Below are positions 15,166-24,106 of a stretch of 34,280 bases of DNA, one piece after another; position 1 is the first letter of the stretch; each line of letters begins with the position of its first letter. Position numbers and translations under genes: made by a program. This DNA comes from Argonema antarcticum A004/B2. GTDB taxonomy: Bacteria; Cyanobacteriota; Cyanobacteriia; Cyanobacteriales; Aerosakkonemataceae. The notes under the pieces are model-generated. The model worked only from the letters and a program-made list of their open reading frames with translations, ran no database searches and had not been told where the DNA came from. The stretch is taken from NCBI RefSeq assembly GCF_023333585.1, contig NZ_JAIQZN010000044.1, positions 1 to 34,280 on the forward strand. The letters are read 5' to 3'.

Positions 15166-16281
15166 CTAGCTTATAGCCCCTCCTTTGCGTAGCAGATAGG
15201 GGGCGATTTCGCCGATCGGCAGAATATACTGAGCTGCACCAAGAGCGATCGCTTCTTTGGGCATCCCAAACACCACACTACTCGCCTCATCCTGTGCAAT
15301 AGTCATACCACCAGCTTGTGCTAGAGCTAGCATACCGTCCGCACCATCGCGCCCCATACCCGTCAGCAGAATACCCACAGCTGCCTTTCCATAGAACTTC
15401 GCCACCGAATTAAATGTTACCGTTACCGAAGGGCGATGACCGGACAGGGGTGGAGATGACGAATAAACAAACCTACCTTGAGAATTCAACTCTAAATGTT
15501 GCCTCTCCGCCGGGAAATAAACTGTACCCGCTTGGGGAAAATCGCCCATCTTGGCAATTTTGACTGACAACTTGCAGTCCGATCCCAACCAATTTACTAA
15601 TCCCTGCAAAAATCCCTCGCTGATGTGCTGGACGCAAATAACGGGCAGTGCGAAATTCCTCGGCAGTTGGGCAAGAATCGTCTGCAAAGCTTGTGGGCCA
15701 CCAGTAGAAGCACCGATCGCGACTATTTTGTATTTTGTATTTGCTGATGGTGGATGAATTATCGGTAATTGGTAATTGGTAATTGATAATTCTTCCCTGC
15801 TTTTCTGCTCCAGAGTTCCACCAGGAACCTGCAACCCTGTAACTTTGTTCCGCCGACGGTGGGTAAAAACGGCGACACCAGACAAAACTTTTATTTTACC
15901 GATGAGATCCTGCTTGAGCAACTCATAATCTTGAGGAGACTGGATGCTGGGCTTAGGAAAAACATCGATCGCTCCTGCTTCGAGCAACTGAAATACATTG
16001 TAGGTATCTTCTGGCCGAACTGAGGCACTGATTACCAAAATCGGTCGCGGATATTTGCTCATTACCTCTCTAGTAAATTCTAGGCCATTCATTCGCGCCA
16101 TCTGGAGGTCAGTACAAATCACATCTGGCTGAACTTTGGGAATCAGTTCCAATCCCTCTAAACCGTTTTGAGCGGTTCCCACCACTTCCATTTCCGGTGA
16201 GGAAGCAAAAATACGTTTCAATATTAGCGTTACTACTGGTGAGTCCTCAACTATTAAAACTTTGATATTTTTTTTGTTCAT
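15166..16281 (-). CDS. cheB: CheB, chemotaxis protein-glutamate methylesterase
   Basis: A 371-residue protein. The receiver domain (about 6-125) has acidic ED (12-13), phospho-Asp58 in CTDLQM and Lys110 in PKP. The methylesterase domain (about 184-366) has catalytic Ser192 (GASTGG), His219 (CVQHIS) and Asp312 (TGMGRDG). It removes methyl groups from MCP receptors (and deamidates them) after phosphorylation by CheA. The linker (about 140-183) contains LSITNYQLPII, encoded by a heptamer repeat (15764-15791). The stop codon is part of a TAGCCCC repeat, so the C-terminus (KGGAIS) may have been trimmed or extended. This is the last gene of the minus-strand che series. No clear ribosome site was seen. 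Confidence 0.95.
   Translation of the reverse strand: MNKKNIKVLIVEDSPVVTLILKRIFASSPEMEVVGTAQNGLEGLELIPKVQPDVICTDLQMARMNGLEFTREVMSKYPRPILVISASVRPEDTYNVFQLLEAGAIDVFPKPSIQSPQDYELLKQDLIGKIKVLSGVAVFTHRRRNKVTGLQVPGGTLEQKSREELSITNYQLPIIHPPSANTKYKIVAIGASTGGPQALQTILAQLPRNFALPVICVQHISEGFLQGLVNWLGSDCKLSVKIAKMGDFPQAGTVYFPAERQHLELNSQGRFVYSSSPPLSGHRPSVTVTFNSVAKFYGKAAVGILLTGMGRDGADGMLALAQAGGMTIAQDEASSVVFGMPKEAIALGAAQYILPIGEIAPYLLRKGGAIS
15764..15791. repeat. Heptamer repeat (GGTAATT) inside the cheB linker
   Basis: Three perfect GGTAATT units and one variant (GATAATT), reading NYQLPI on the coding (minus) strand. A second small heptamer run (TATTTTG, 15724-15737) lies next to it. Both fall exactly in the flexible linker between receiver and esterase domains. 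Confidence 0.8.
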
Positions 16282-16623
16282 AACTGTAGGTAGTAGGTTC
16301 TTGCGGAAAAAGTATGCTAAAATCTAAGATAATTAGTTCCTACTTTAATATTCTAGTAGCATCAGTTACCTAAAAATTCGCGTTTTCATATCGGCGTTAA
16401 TCTGCGTTAATACCTCTTAATCTGCGGTCAAAATTTAACCAACGATGACAACAGACAATTTCAGAATATCGCTCATGTACTGACGATGCAACCGAAGAGG
16501 ATATATAGCCAGAGTAAGATATGTTAGGACAGTATAGAGCTATTCCCTGCAAGGAAGCCACTGTGTTTGTACTGAGCATTTTGCTATACCAATGACTAAT
16601 GACTAATGACCACTGACTGAAAA
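16282..16623. other. Intergenic region cheB-cheA with dispersed repeats
   Basis: 342 nt without a credible gene. It holds GTTAATCTGC-type repeats (about 16402-16435), a 38-nt unit at 16551-16588 that recurs near 26175, and a short AATGACT heptamer run near 16591. On the minus strand it is the spacer between cheA and cheB; a promoter for cheB could be here, but none is recognisable. Confidence 0.6.
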
Positions 16624-19287
16624 CTAAACAAGCCTTCTCAAAGTATCTAGCAGAATCTCTTTATTAAAAGTGCCCTTAGTAATGTAAGCATTTGCACCAG
16701 CTTCGGCTCCTCTTCTTTTATCTTCGTCGCTAGCCAGAGATGTCACCAAAATAATTGGCAATTCGGTATATTCTTTATGCTGGCGAATTTTCGCAGCTAG
16801 CCCCAGTCCATCCAAATTAGGCATTTGAATATCAGACACCACCGCATCAAAGGAGCGCGTCTTCAATTTGTTGAAGCCGTCTAATCCGTCTACGGCTGTC
16901 ACCACTTCATAGCCTGCCCCCTCCAAGATGCGCTTTTCTTGGGTGCGAATGGAGATGGAATCTTCCACCAACAGAATTACCTGCTTGCGACTTTGCGCTT
17001 GAGCAATTTGTTTAGCTTTTGGAGATATGATTTGCTTACGCACAGATTTAATCAAATCTTGGGGATTTAAAATTATGCAAACTTCACCAGTACCCAAAAT
17101 AGTTGCACCAGAAACATTACGCACTCGCTTTAGCAGCTGACTTTGGGGTTTGAGCATGACATCTTGTTCATCCACCAAGGCATCCACGAGCAATCCCAAT
17201 CGCTGATCTGCGACTTTGAGGATGAGGCAGGGAATTTGTTCTTTGTCATTTGTGTTGCCAATGACTGCTGACTGCTGACTGCTGACTACTGACAATTCTA
17301 GTAAATCGGCTAGGCGTTCTACCGAGACAGGTTGATTGTCTAAGATAATTGTGTCTCGACCTTCGATGGTAAAAATGTCATCTTCTGAGATGAAGCGAGC
17401 TGTTTGCACAAATTCTACGGGGATGGCATAGCTAATTCCCATGACTGAGACAATTAATACTTGGGCTGTTGCTAGGGTTGTGGGTAATTGGACTCTGATG
17501 GTGCATCCTATGCCGGGTTTAGATTCCACCTGAATTGTGCCTTTGAGTAGCTCGACGTTGGTGCGGACTACATCCAAACCGACGCCTCTGCCAGATATTT
17601 CGGTGACAAATGTGCGGGTTGAGAATCCTGGCTCAAAGATGAGGGACTGAATTTGAGATGGGTTCATGGTGGCAAGTTCTTCTGGGCGACAGACCCCGCG
17701 TTTTAGTGCTGTGTGCTTGATTTTCTCGGTATCCAATCCTCGTCCGTCGTCTGCAACTTCTATGACAACGTTGGTGGCTGTTTGTTTGGCTTTTAGTTGA
17801 ATTTTGCCTTGGGGAGGTTTGCCAAGACGCTGGCGTTCTTTTGGGGTTTCGATGCCGTGATCTAGAGCATTCCGAATCATGTGCATCAAGGGGTCTTTCA
17901 TTTCTTCTAAGATGCGTTTGTCTGCTTTGGTTTCTGCACCTTCTAGAGCTAAATCGACTTCTTTGCCTTCCTGCTTGGCGAGGTCGCGAACCATGCGGGG
18001 AAATAAGTTAAAAATGGTGGAAAGCGGCAGCAGGCGCATGGTGCGAATTCCATCGGACAATTCATCCGCAACAACTTCCAGTCTGGCGTTGTCTTCGTAC
18101 ATCGCATTTCTCAAGCGGGTGACGATCGATCCGAGCTGCTCTAAACGTTCCTGAACGCGATGATGGAAATGCTGCAACTGCTTGCGTGCAATCCCCTCAG
18201 TACTCCCACTCGCCTGGGTTACTCCGTTTCTCAGATAAAATAAGGAAGAATTTCGATTGTTACTCGCACCTATACCAAGGGAAACGCCTTTTCGCAAATC
18301 GACTTCTTCGAGAACAAAGCGATTACCACTGGCTTCCCGGCTCCACTCTTCGTACAAGTTTACAAGTTGCTCGATCTCGGCTAGCCGATGAGTAATCCGT
18401 ATTTTGGTGACTGTTAGTTCGCCTGCTTGGGTCATCAAGGTGTCTAGATGGCGCGTTTCGACACGCACGCTTTCGATCGCGAAGCGGGACGCGCTAGAGC
18501 CTTTGCGGTAGCTTTGTTGAGGCTCTTGAATCTTGACTTTTGACAAGGGTAGAGGTAGAGACGTTGTATGCAAGGTCTCTAGATTGTCTTCCGCCTTGCC
18601 ATTTTTCTGCTCGGCAAAGTTGTTTGGCTCTTGTGATGAGGCTAGTGCTGGTTGTAACGGCGGTGCTTCATCAAGGTACGCAGGATAATGGGCAGGAGTG
18701 AGGTCATCAGTAGTTGCTTGTTCCTCTTTGTCCCCCCTGTCCTCTTTGTCGCTTTTTTCTTTTGACTTTTGACTTTCGACCTCCTCCTCGTCGCTTTTTT
18801 CTTTTGACTTTTGACTTTTGACTTTTGACTTTTGACTTTCGACCTCCTCCTTGTCGCTTTCGACTTTTGACTTTTGACTTTCGACCTCGTTTTTGGGTGG
18901 TGCTGGAGTTTCAGCTCCCATCATGTGAGCCAAGACATAAAAAGTATTGACTTGTGGAGCAATGCCTGTGACTGCTTCGTGTACCAGTTGGCGGATGGCA
19001 TCTAAACCGCGATATATGCGATCGCTGACGATCTCATTGAGGGTTGTCTCGCCTCGTTTCACGCTTCCCAATATATGCTCTATCTGATGGGCCAAAGTTG
19101 CCACATCTTTGACCCCCAACATCCCCGCATCGCCTTTGAGGCTATGAGCTTCCCGCAGTAACTCTTCTAATTTTTCTTGGTCATCTGGATGTTTTTCTAG
19201 GTACAGAAAACCATCATCAAGTTTCTGCAAATGGTCTTCACTCGCCGTTTTAAAAATATCCCGTAGTTCTTCATCTTCGATCTGCAT
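16624..19287 (-). CDS. cheA: Hybrid CheA histidine kinase with C-terminal receiver
   Basis: An 887-residue protein. The HPt domain is at about 1-110, with phospho-His48 in EAHSLKGDAG. A low-complexity Ser/Lys/Gln/Glu linker (about 135-195) is encoded by a heptamer repeat. A dimerisation region (about 270-425) is followed by the HATPase domain (about 425-570) with RNALDHGIE, DDGRGLD and GRGVGLDVV, then a CheW-like coupling domain (about 575-725) and the receiver (about 766-887) with phospho-Asp819 in SDIQMP and LVTS. It lacks a P2-type CheY-docking domain, consistent with an intramolecular receiver. No separate cheY is nearby. The layout matches FrzE/WspE-type kinases. The start has AAGGA about 10 nt upstream. 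A second heptamer insertion lies near residue 666-676 in the coupling domain. Confidence 0.95.
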   Translation of the reverse strand: MQIEDEELRDIFKTASEDHLQKLDDGFLYLEKHPDDQEKLEELLREAHSLKGDAGMLGVKDVATLAHQIEHILGSVKRGETTLNEIVSDRIYRGLDAIRQLVHEAVTGIAPQVNTFYVLAHMMGAETPAPPKNEVESQKSKVESDKEEVESQKSKVKSQKSKEKSDEEEVESQKSKEKSDKEDRGDKEEQATTDDLTPAHYPAYLDEAPPLQPALASSQEPNNFAEQKNGKAEDNLETLHTTSLPLPLSKVKIQEPQQSYRKGSSASRFAIESVRVETRHLDTLMTQAGELTVTKIRITHRLAEIEQLVNLYEEWSREASGNRFVLEEVDLRKGVSLGIGASNNRNSSLFYLRNGVTQASGSTEGIARKQLQHFHHRVQERLEQLGSIVTRLRNAMYEDNARLEVVADELSDGIRTMRLLPLSTIFNLFPRMVRDLAKQEGKEVDLALEGAETKADKRILEEMKDPLMHMIRNALDHGIETPKERQRLGKPPQGKIQLKAKQTATNVVIEVADDGRGLDTEKIKHTALKRGVCRPEELATMNPSQIQSLIFEPGFSTRTFVTEISGRGVGLDVVRTNVELLKGTIQVESKPGIGCTIRVQLPTTLATAQVLIVSVMGISYAIPVEFVQTARFISEDDIFTIEGRDTIILDNQPVSVERLADLLELSVVSSQQSAVIGNTNDKEQIPCLILKVADQRLGLLVDALVDEQDVMLKPQSQLLKRVRNVSGATILGTGEVCIILNPQDLIKSVRKQIISPKAKQIAQAQSRKQVILLVEDSISIRTQEKRILEGAGYEVVTAVDGLDGFNKLKTRSFDAVVSDIQMPNLDGLGLAAKIRQHKEYTELPIILVTSLASDEDKRRGAEAGANAYITKGTFNKEILLDTLRRLV
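17262..17293. repeat. Heptamer repeat (TGACTGC) inside the CheW-like domain of cheA
   Basis: Three perfect TGACTGC units, one TGACTAC and a partial unit. On the coding strand they read SVVSSQQSAV, a polar loop not expected in the family. The frame is preserved around it. Confidence 0.85.
18733..18889. repeat. Compound heptamer repeat (TTTGACT) encoding the cheA linker
   Basis: Runs of TTTGACT at 18761-18774 (2 units), 18803-18837 (5 units) and 18866-18879 (2 units), each followed by TTCGAC and a similar CTCCTCCTYGTCGCTTT spacer, form a higher-order repeat. Three units (21 nt) encode SQKSKVK. The heptamer is open in all three frames on the coding strand. Confidence 0.9.
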
Positions 19288-19373
19288 TTTTGGTTTGTCC
19301 TTTGTTCTTAATCATTAGTCATTGTAAAATTTAAAATTTTAAATCTAATATTTTAAATATTATCGATGCCCTA

Positions 19374-19450
19374 TTTGACTTTTGACTTTTGACTTTTGAC
19401 TTTTGACTTTTGACTTTTGACTTTTGACTTTTGACTTTTGACTTTTGACT
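19374..19450. repeat. STRR array, 11 perfect copies of TTTGACT
   Basis: 77 bp of uninterrupted TTTGACT between cheA and the first MCP gene. It is the same heptamer as inside cheA. Its right end supplies two bases of the MCP stop codon (TAG, 19449-19451). An AT-rich stretch with TTTAAAATTT motifs follows on the cheA side. Confidence 0.95.
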
Positions 19451-20906
19451 ACACCTCTTTTTTGAGACTCTGAGCGGCATCGTTAAGTTTTTGAGTGCCG
19501 ATTCTGGTTTGACTGATGCCGCTAGCTGTTTGGGCCGCTGCATGGTTAAGTAAATTCATCGCATCAACGACTTGCTGAATAGCAATAGCTTGCTGTTTAG
19601 CACTCAAGGAAATTTGTTGGCTGCTCAATACAACATTGTTAATTGCTTGGGTCACGCCTGTGAAGGCTTCTGCTGTTTTTTGGGCAATTTTGACGCTTTC
19701 TTCAACTGTTTTGGTGCCCTCATCTGTAACCGTGACGGTGGAATTGATGGCTTTTTGGATATCGGCGACGAGATTGTTAATTTTTTCGGCGGATTTCTTG
19801 CTTTGGTCTGCGAGTTTGCGAATTTCGCTGGCGACGACGCCAAAACCTTTGCCGTGTTCGCCAGCTCGCACTGCTTCTACGGCGGCATTTAGGGCTAGCA
19901 TATTGGTTTGGTTGGCGAGGTCGCTTACCAAGCTGGAGATGTGGCGGATTTGATTGGTTTGGTCGCTTAAGCGGTAAATTTCCTGGGCGATCGCACCTAC
20001 TTTCTGCCTCAGCACCGACATCCCCTCCAGAGAGTCTTCGACTGCTTCGGTTCCAGAAGCCGTGAGGACTAATACCTGCTGGGCGGCGGCGGCGACGGCT
20101 TGGGCTTGTCCGGCGGCTTGCTGGGAGGAGGCACCCAGCTCATCCATTGTGGTGGTGGTTTGATTGACAGAAGCGGCTTGCTGGGAGGCGTTGCGTTCCT
20201 GTTCTTCTACTGTCGCGGCTATTTCGTTTGAGGAAGAAGCGATCGCACTAGCCGCCTGGTCGATCGTATTAGTAATACCTGAAGAGATCCAATAAGCAGC
20301 GAGTAAGGAAAACGCTAAACATAACAAGGCCCCCACTGCCACTGCAGCGATCAGACTGTTGAGCAAAGTTTTCGCTTCAGCGGTTGCCGCATTAAGAATC
20401 CCCTTTTCGGCTGTATTGAATTCCGCACTTAGGTTTCTAAACTTATCGACAAATTTTTGCCCTTGTCCTGTTCGGAATATTGATAGCGCCTGGGCTGTCT
20501 TGCCTTGCTTCACTAAGTTGATTAGGTTTTCCGAATAGCGATTGTATTCTATTGTCAACCGAATTATTTCTTTGAGTCGCTGTTTCTGTTGTTCATTTCT
20601 AATCGTACTTCCCCCACGTTTAATACTATCATTAAAGTAATTTAATTCCTCTTGATATTTTCTTAAAAATTGATTGTTTTTTGTCAACAAATAACCTCGA
20701 AAATTGATAATCATCCTACTTTGAGAAAGGGTCATTGCATTGAATATTTCAACATTTTCTTGAGAAAGTTCTACTTGCCTAAATACGCTTGCCAGTTTAT
20801 TAGCGTTGGAGTATACTATTCCAGCTAGACCTATGAATAAAAGAATAGGGACTGAATATCCCAGTAACATTCGATTCCGCAATTTCCAATTTGCAAACAT
20901 AAGCAT
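19449..20906 (-). CDS. Methyl-accepting chemotaxis protein 1
   Basis: A 485-residue receptor. TM1 is at about 14-33 ([20 protein letters not shown]), a four-helix-bundle-like periplasmic domain of about 150 residues follows, and TM2 is at about 186-208. The cytoplasmic signalling domain has the hairpin tip [19 protein letters not shown] near 348, the CheA/CheW contact. No recognisable HAMP motif separates TM2 from the signalling helices, which begin within about 15 residues of TM2. There is no C-terminal CheR-docking pentapeptide; the protein ends KKEV. It is a paralogue of the next gene upstream (MLLGYSVP shared). Start: ATG 20906, or 20900; neither has a clear ribosome site. The stop is at the edge of the heptamer array. 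Confidence 0.93.
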   Translation of the reverse strand: MLMFANWKLRNRMLLGYSVPILLFIGLAGIVYSNANKLASVFRQVELSQENVEIFNAMTLSQSRMIINFRGYLLTKNNQFLRKYQEELNYFNDSIKRGGSTIRNEQQKQRLKEIIRLTIEYNRYSENLINLVKQGKTAQALSIFRTGQGQKFVDKFRNLSAEFNTAEKGILNAATAEAKTLLNSLIAAVAVGALLCLAFSLLAAYWISSGITNTIDQAASAIASSSNEIAATVEEQERNASQQAASVNQTTTTMDELGASSQQAAGQAQAVAAAAQQVLVLTASGTEAVEDSLEGMSVLRQKVGAIAQEIYRLSDQTNQIRHISSLVSDLANQTNMLALNAAVEAVRAGEHGKGFGVVASEIRKLADQSKKSAEKINNLVADIQKAINSTVTVTDEGTKTVEESVKIAQKTAEAFTGVTQAINNVVLSSQQISLSAKQQAIAIQQVVDAMNLLNHAAAQTASGISQTRIGTQKLNDAAQSLKKEV

Positions 20907-20994
20907 TTGTTAGTTTTATGTGGTAGTAAAAGGGGCAGTTTAGGGAGTTGAATACTATGCGGGAATCCTCCGTAGAAGTAGAGTTAGCTCACCC

Positions 20995-22401
20995 TTACAC
21001 AACAGACTTGAGGTTCATAGCAGCTTCATTGAGTTTTTGGGTACTAACTTTGGTTTGGCTGATGCCACTGGCAGTCTGGGACGCCCCTTGCTTAAGGCTA
21101 TTCATCGCCTCAACCACTTGTTGAACGGCAACAGCTTGCTGCTTGGCATTGAGGGAAATTTGTTGACTGCTAAGAACTACGTCGTCGATCGCACTGACAA
21201 TCTTCTCCAAAGTTGCTTGGCCCTCCTGGGTTGCCATAACGGTGGAATTGCTCGCTGTTTGGATATCGAAGACGATAGAATTGATTCGCTCTGCCGATTC
21301 TTTGCTTCGATCGGCCAGTTTGCGAATCTCGCTAGCCACAACAGCAAAACCTTTGCCATATTCTCCAGCGCGAACCGCCTCGACTGCGGCGTTGAGCGCC
21401 AGCATATTCGTCTGGTTGGCTAGTTCGCTGACTATATTTGATATTTTGCCGATTTGATGCGTCTGTTCGCTTAAGCGAGAAATTTCAGTAGCGATCGTCA
21501 GGATCTTCTGTTTGAGGGTCTTTTCTTCCATGACGATCGAATGCTGGTCGTACCTTCCATTCACAAGAGTTAGTATCAGGTGTGCCCCCGCTGCTGCGGC
21601 TTCCGCCTGCTGTGACGACCCTTGGGAGGAGGCATTTAACTCATCCATAGTGGTGGTGGTTTGATTGACGGCACTTGCCTGCTGTGCCGCCGTGCGTTCT
21701 TGCTGGTCAACTGTCGCGGCGATTTCGGTTGCGGAAGAGGCGATCGCAGCGATCGCCTCATATATTCTGTTAGCAATACCTGACGAGATGAAAAAGGCAG
21801 CAATCAAGGCAAAAGCAATGCCTAACACTACACTAAACACAACAAATTGGCTCAGAAAGTTGATATTTTCTTCTGCTTTTACAGTCGCGCTACTAAGAAT
21901 TTCATGTTCTTTATCGTTAAATTTTTGATTTAAATCATCGAAATCATTAACCAGAGCCTCTCCTTCTTTGCTGCCAAACAATTTTATTGCTTGTGGTTTG
22001 TTTTTTTGTTTTAAAAAATACGATATCTTCTTCACAAATACGTCATGTCGCTGCTTTAACTCTACCATCTCCTTTAATCGCTGCTTTTGCTCCGCATTTT
22101 GAATTATGGTAGCTGTGTTTTGTGAAATTTCCATAAATTTTTTTGAATCTTCCTCGTAGTCTTTTAAAAAAGCTTCATCCTGAATAATTAAATAACCACG
22201 GATATCCCCTATCATCTTGCCAAAATAAAATCCCATCTGGTCTGTTTTTTCGATCACATCCGTTGAAATATTTGTTTTTTTAAATGCCTCGGCAACCTTA
22301 TTTGCACTCGTAAAAATAGGTACGGCTAGGCCAACCAATAATAGCATAGGTACTGAATATCCAAGTAACATCTGGTTTCTAAGCTTCAATTTTTTAAACA
22401 C
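20995..22401 (-). CDS. Methyl-accepting chemotaxis protein 2
   Basis: A 468-residue receptor parallel to MCP1: TM1 about 14-33, sensor bundle, TM2 about 188-210, and signalling tip [20 protein letters not shown] near 345. It starts at GTG 22401, with AAGGAG 8 nt upstream; the two ATGs just before are out of frame. It lacks a HAMP motif and a docking pentapeptide. Compared with MCP1 it is shorter around [14 protein letters not shown], where the regular heptads of the signalling helix are interrupted, and again before the C-terminal helix. The two receptors probably arose by tandem duplication; the sensor domains have diverged most, so they may sense different ligands. Confidence 0.93.
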   Translation of the reverse strand: MFKKLKLRNQMLLGYSVPMLLLVGLAVPIFTSANKVAEAFKKTNISTDVIEKTDQMGFYFGKMIGDIRGYLIIQDEAFLKDYEEDSKKFMEISQNTATIIQNAEQKQRLKEMVELKQRHDVFVKKISYFLKQKNKPQAIKLFGSKEGEALVNDFDDLNQKFNDKEHEILSSATVKAEENINFLSQFVVFSVVLGIAFALIAAFFISSGIANRIYEAIAAIASSATEIAATVDQQERTAAQQASAVNQTTTTMDELNASSQGSSQQAEAAAAGAHLILTLVNGRYDQHSIVMEEKTLKQKILTIATEISRLSEQTHQIGKISNIVSELANQTNMLALNAAVEAVRAGEYGKGFAVVASEIRKLADRSKESAERINSIVFDIQTASNSTVMATQEGQATLEKIVSAIDDVVLSSQQISLNAKQQAVAVQQVVEAMNSLKQGASQTASGISQTKVSTQKLNEAAMNLKSVV

Positions 22402-22467
22402 ATCTTCATCTCCTTTATCATTGTTATATTGATGATTGAGAATGCAATCTATGAGATTGCCATACCA

Positions 22468-23526
22468 CTAGATCTCTTCATTTACAATCATATCTCCCTT
22501 GTTAAACATTTTTTGCAAATCCAAAAGGCTCATCATTTTTCCTCCGTAGGGAGCGGTGCCTTGCAGGTATTCATCATTGATAGAATGAACAGCCGCCGGA
22601 ACAGGCGAAATCTGCGCTGGGTGCAAGTACATGACATCAAACACTTCATCAACTTTGATTCCTGCAACCAAATCATCGACACAAACAACCATCACTTTAG
22701 CAGTAGTTTCTGCACCCAAAATTGGCATATTCAACAGCCTGCGTACATCAACTAAAGTTACAATTTCACCCCGCAAATTCATGTTACCGATGATATGCGG
22801 CGGACAGCAGGGAACAGGAGTAACTTTGCGGATATCGGTAAATTCACGGATAAGCTTTAAATCAAGCCCAAAGTATTCTCCACTCAAACCAATAACAGCC
22901 AGCGGTATTAATCCTGTTAAGTCTTCCTTTTCACTTGAACGCATCAAGTTTTGCGATCGCTCTCGGAAAATAGCTCGCTCTTCCGGTGTAGCCTGCGGAC
23001 AGAATATGCGCTCTTTTGTGTATTTAACTGTCTCTAATGCTAAATTATATTTATTTTTATCTCCGTCTAAAGGTTCAACCGACTTTGAGTAGGAAAGCAA
23101 ATTTTCAATGTTTAGCAGCATCACTATATCTGCTGCAACTTTGGCCATATCGCAGACAAAAGAGCGGGACCGATCGGGAACCTCTCGATCGTAGAAAAGT
23201 TCCTTTGTCATGTCCTCTGGGGAAAGATTATAAACCTCATTGACTTGATTGACAATCATGCCAACCCGCAGTTTTTGCCACTCCACGACAATTACACTAT
23301 CGGTCAGACAATACTCCAGCTGGTTATACCCAAAACGGAGATTGAGATCCATGACTGGTAGGATATCTCCCCGCAGATTAACAACACCAATAATTTCAGG
23401 GGGTGCTTCTGGTAGAAAAGTCAACTCCGGAAAAGAAAAAATCTCCACCACAGACTCGGCTTCCACACCGTATAGGGAACCATTAACGCTAAAGATAAGA
23501 TAAGCTTTATGAGCAATTGTTAACAT
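22468..23526 (-). CDS. cheW: Double-domain CheW coupling protein
   Basis: A 352-residue protein with two CheW domains in tandem. The first (about 5-150) has GVVNLRGDILPVMDL and IVNQVNEV. The second (about 205-345) has GNMNLRGEIVTLVDV and IKVDEVFDV. A charged linker of about 55 residues joins them. CheW proteins bridge receptors and CheA; duplication could let one protein bridge two rings or fine-tune binding, as FrzA/FrzB or WspB/WspD do as separate proteins. The gene lies 66 nt upstream of MCP2 on the same strand. ATG 23526 has no clear ribosome site. Confidence 0.93.
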   Translation of the reverse strand: MLTIAHKAYLIFSVNGSLYGVEAESVVEIFSFPELTFLPEAPPEIIGVVNLRGDILPVMDLNLRFGYNQLEYCLTDSVIVVEWQKLRVGMIVNQVNEVYNLSPEDMTKELFYDREVPDRSRSFVCDMAKVAADIVMLLNIENLLSYSKSVEPLDGDKNKYNLALETVKYTKERIFCPQATPEERAIFRERSQNLMRSSEKEDLTGLIPLAVIGLSGEYFGLDLKLIREFTDIRKVTPVPCCPPHIIGNMNLRGEIVTLVDVRRLLNMPILGAETTAKVMVVCVDDLVAGIKVDEVFDVMYLHPAQISPVPAAVHSINDEYLQGTAPYGGKMMSLLDLQKMFNKGDMIVNEEI

Positions 23527-23594
23527 AATTAAATTGTTAAGCGAAAATAAATTAAAAAAAGTCTTCTGGATTTAGTTCTGATACTTATGAACAC

Positions 23595-23638
23595 CTACAG
23601 ATGTAGAGTCAATTCATGAATTGACTCTACATCTGTAG
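23595..23638. repeat. 44-bp perfect palindrome
   Basis: From CTACAGATGTAGAGTC at the left to the exact mirror at the right, every base pairs and the centre is CATG. It lies between the 117-aa gene and cheW in the middle of the che series. As RNA it would form a long stem with a 4-nt loop. There is no T run, so it is either a strong attenuating or processing stem or a palindromic insertion. Confidence 0.9.
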
Positions 23639-23659
23639 CAAACATTTAGGTAATCCATA

Positions 23660-24013
23660 TTAGAGGTGATCGCGCTCTAAATCGTAAATTACCTTTTCCC
23701 AGTACCAGTCCTCCGAACGACCTGGATTGTTCTCCCTCGCCTGGTGAAGCAGGCGTTCAGCTAGATCCCAATCCCCTTTAACCAGAACAAAAAGCCTCTG
23801 CCGCAGTTCTTCTCTAGGTCGGATCGAAGGATTTTGCTGTTCGCTATACCATTCGTTGAACTTAGCTTCACCCTCTTTAATCATTTCATCTACTACAATT
23901 GGGGCTTGCTCTCCAAGTTCTTGGAGCGTTTTACCAATATTTTCGCAGGTAAGGCTGATTCCGCCAATCACAAGGTAAAAAGCTTTTTTAGTAAACGTTT
24001 CTAGATCGTCCAT
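23660..24013 (-). CDS. Uncharacterised helical protein in the che operon
   Basis: A 117-residue protein beginning MDDLETFTKKAFYLVIGGIS. The first half is amphipathic helix with a mildly hydrophobic segment (about 11-25). The second half is charged, with repeated Glu/Arg/Trp (GDWDLAERLLHQARE, SEDWYWEKVIYDLERDHL). I recognise no catalytic motif. The N-terminal helix resembles phasin-like or membrane-associated helical proteins only in general character. It lies 93 nt behind cheR and 133 nt before cheW on the same strand, so a chemosensory accessory role is a reasonable inference. Confidence 0.75.
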   Translation of the reverse strand: MDDLETFTKKAFYLVIGGISLTCENIGKTLQELGEQAPIVVDEMIKEGEAKFNEWYSEQQNPSIRPREELRQRLFVLVKGDWDLAERLLHQARENNPGRSEDWYWEKVIYDLERDHL

Positions 24014-24106
24014 GATAGTTAATCCAAAGGTGAAGTTTTTCTTAGTTTACTACCAAATAGGGAAAACCGCTACTACCGCATCCCCTTGGCGTCCACGCTT
24101 GACTCC

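Noticed and set aside
19374-19450. Possible CRISPR array
   Set aside because: The units are 7 nt with no spacers, and no cas genes are present; it is a simple tandem heptamer repeat.
19331-19543. A 70-codon ORF containing SQKSKVK repeats
   Set aside because: It is made of the TTTGACT array read through and the end of MCP1 in another frame.
22429-22755. Plus-strand ORF of 108 codons
   Set aside because: It is antisense to the second CheW domain, which is strongly conserved, and shows no features of its own.
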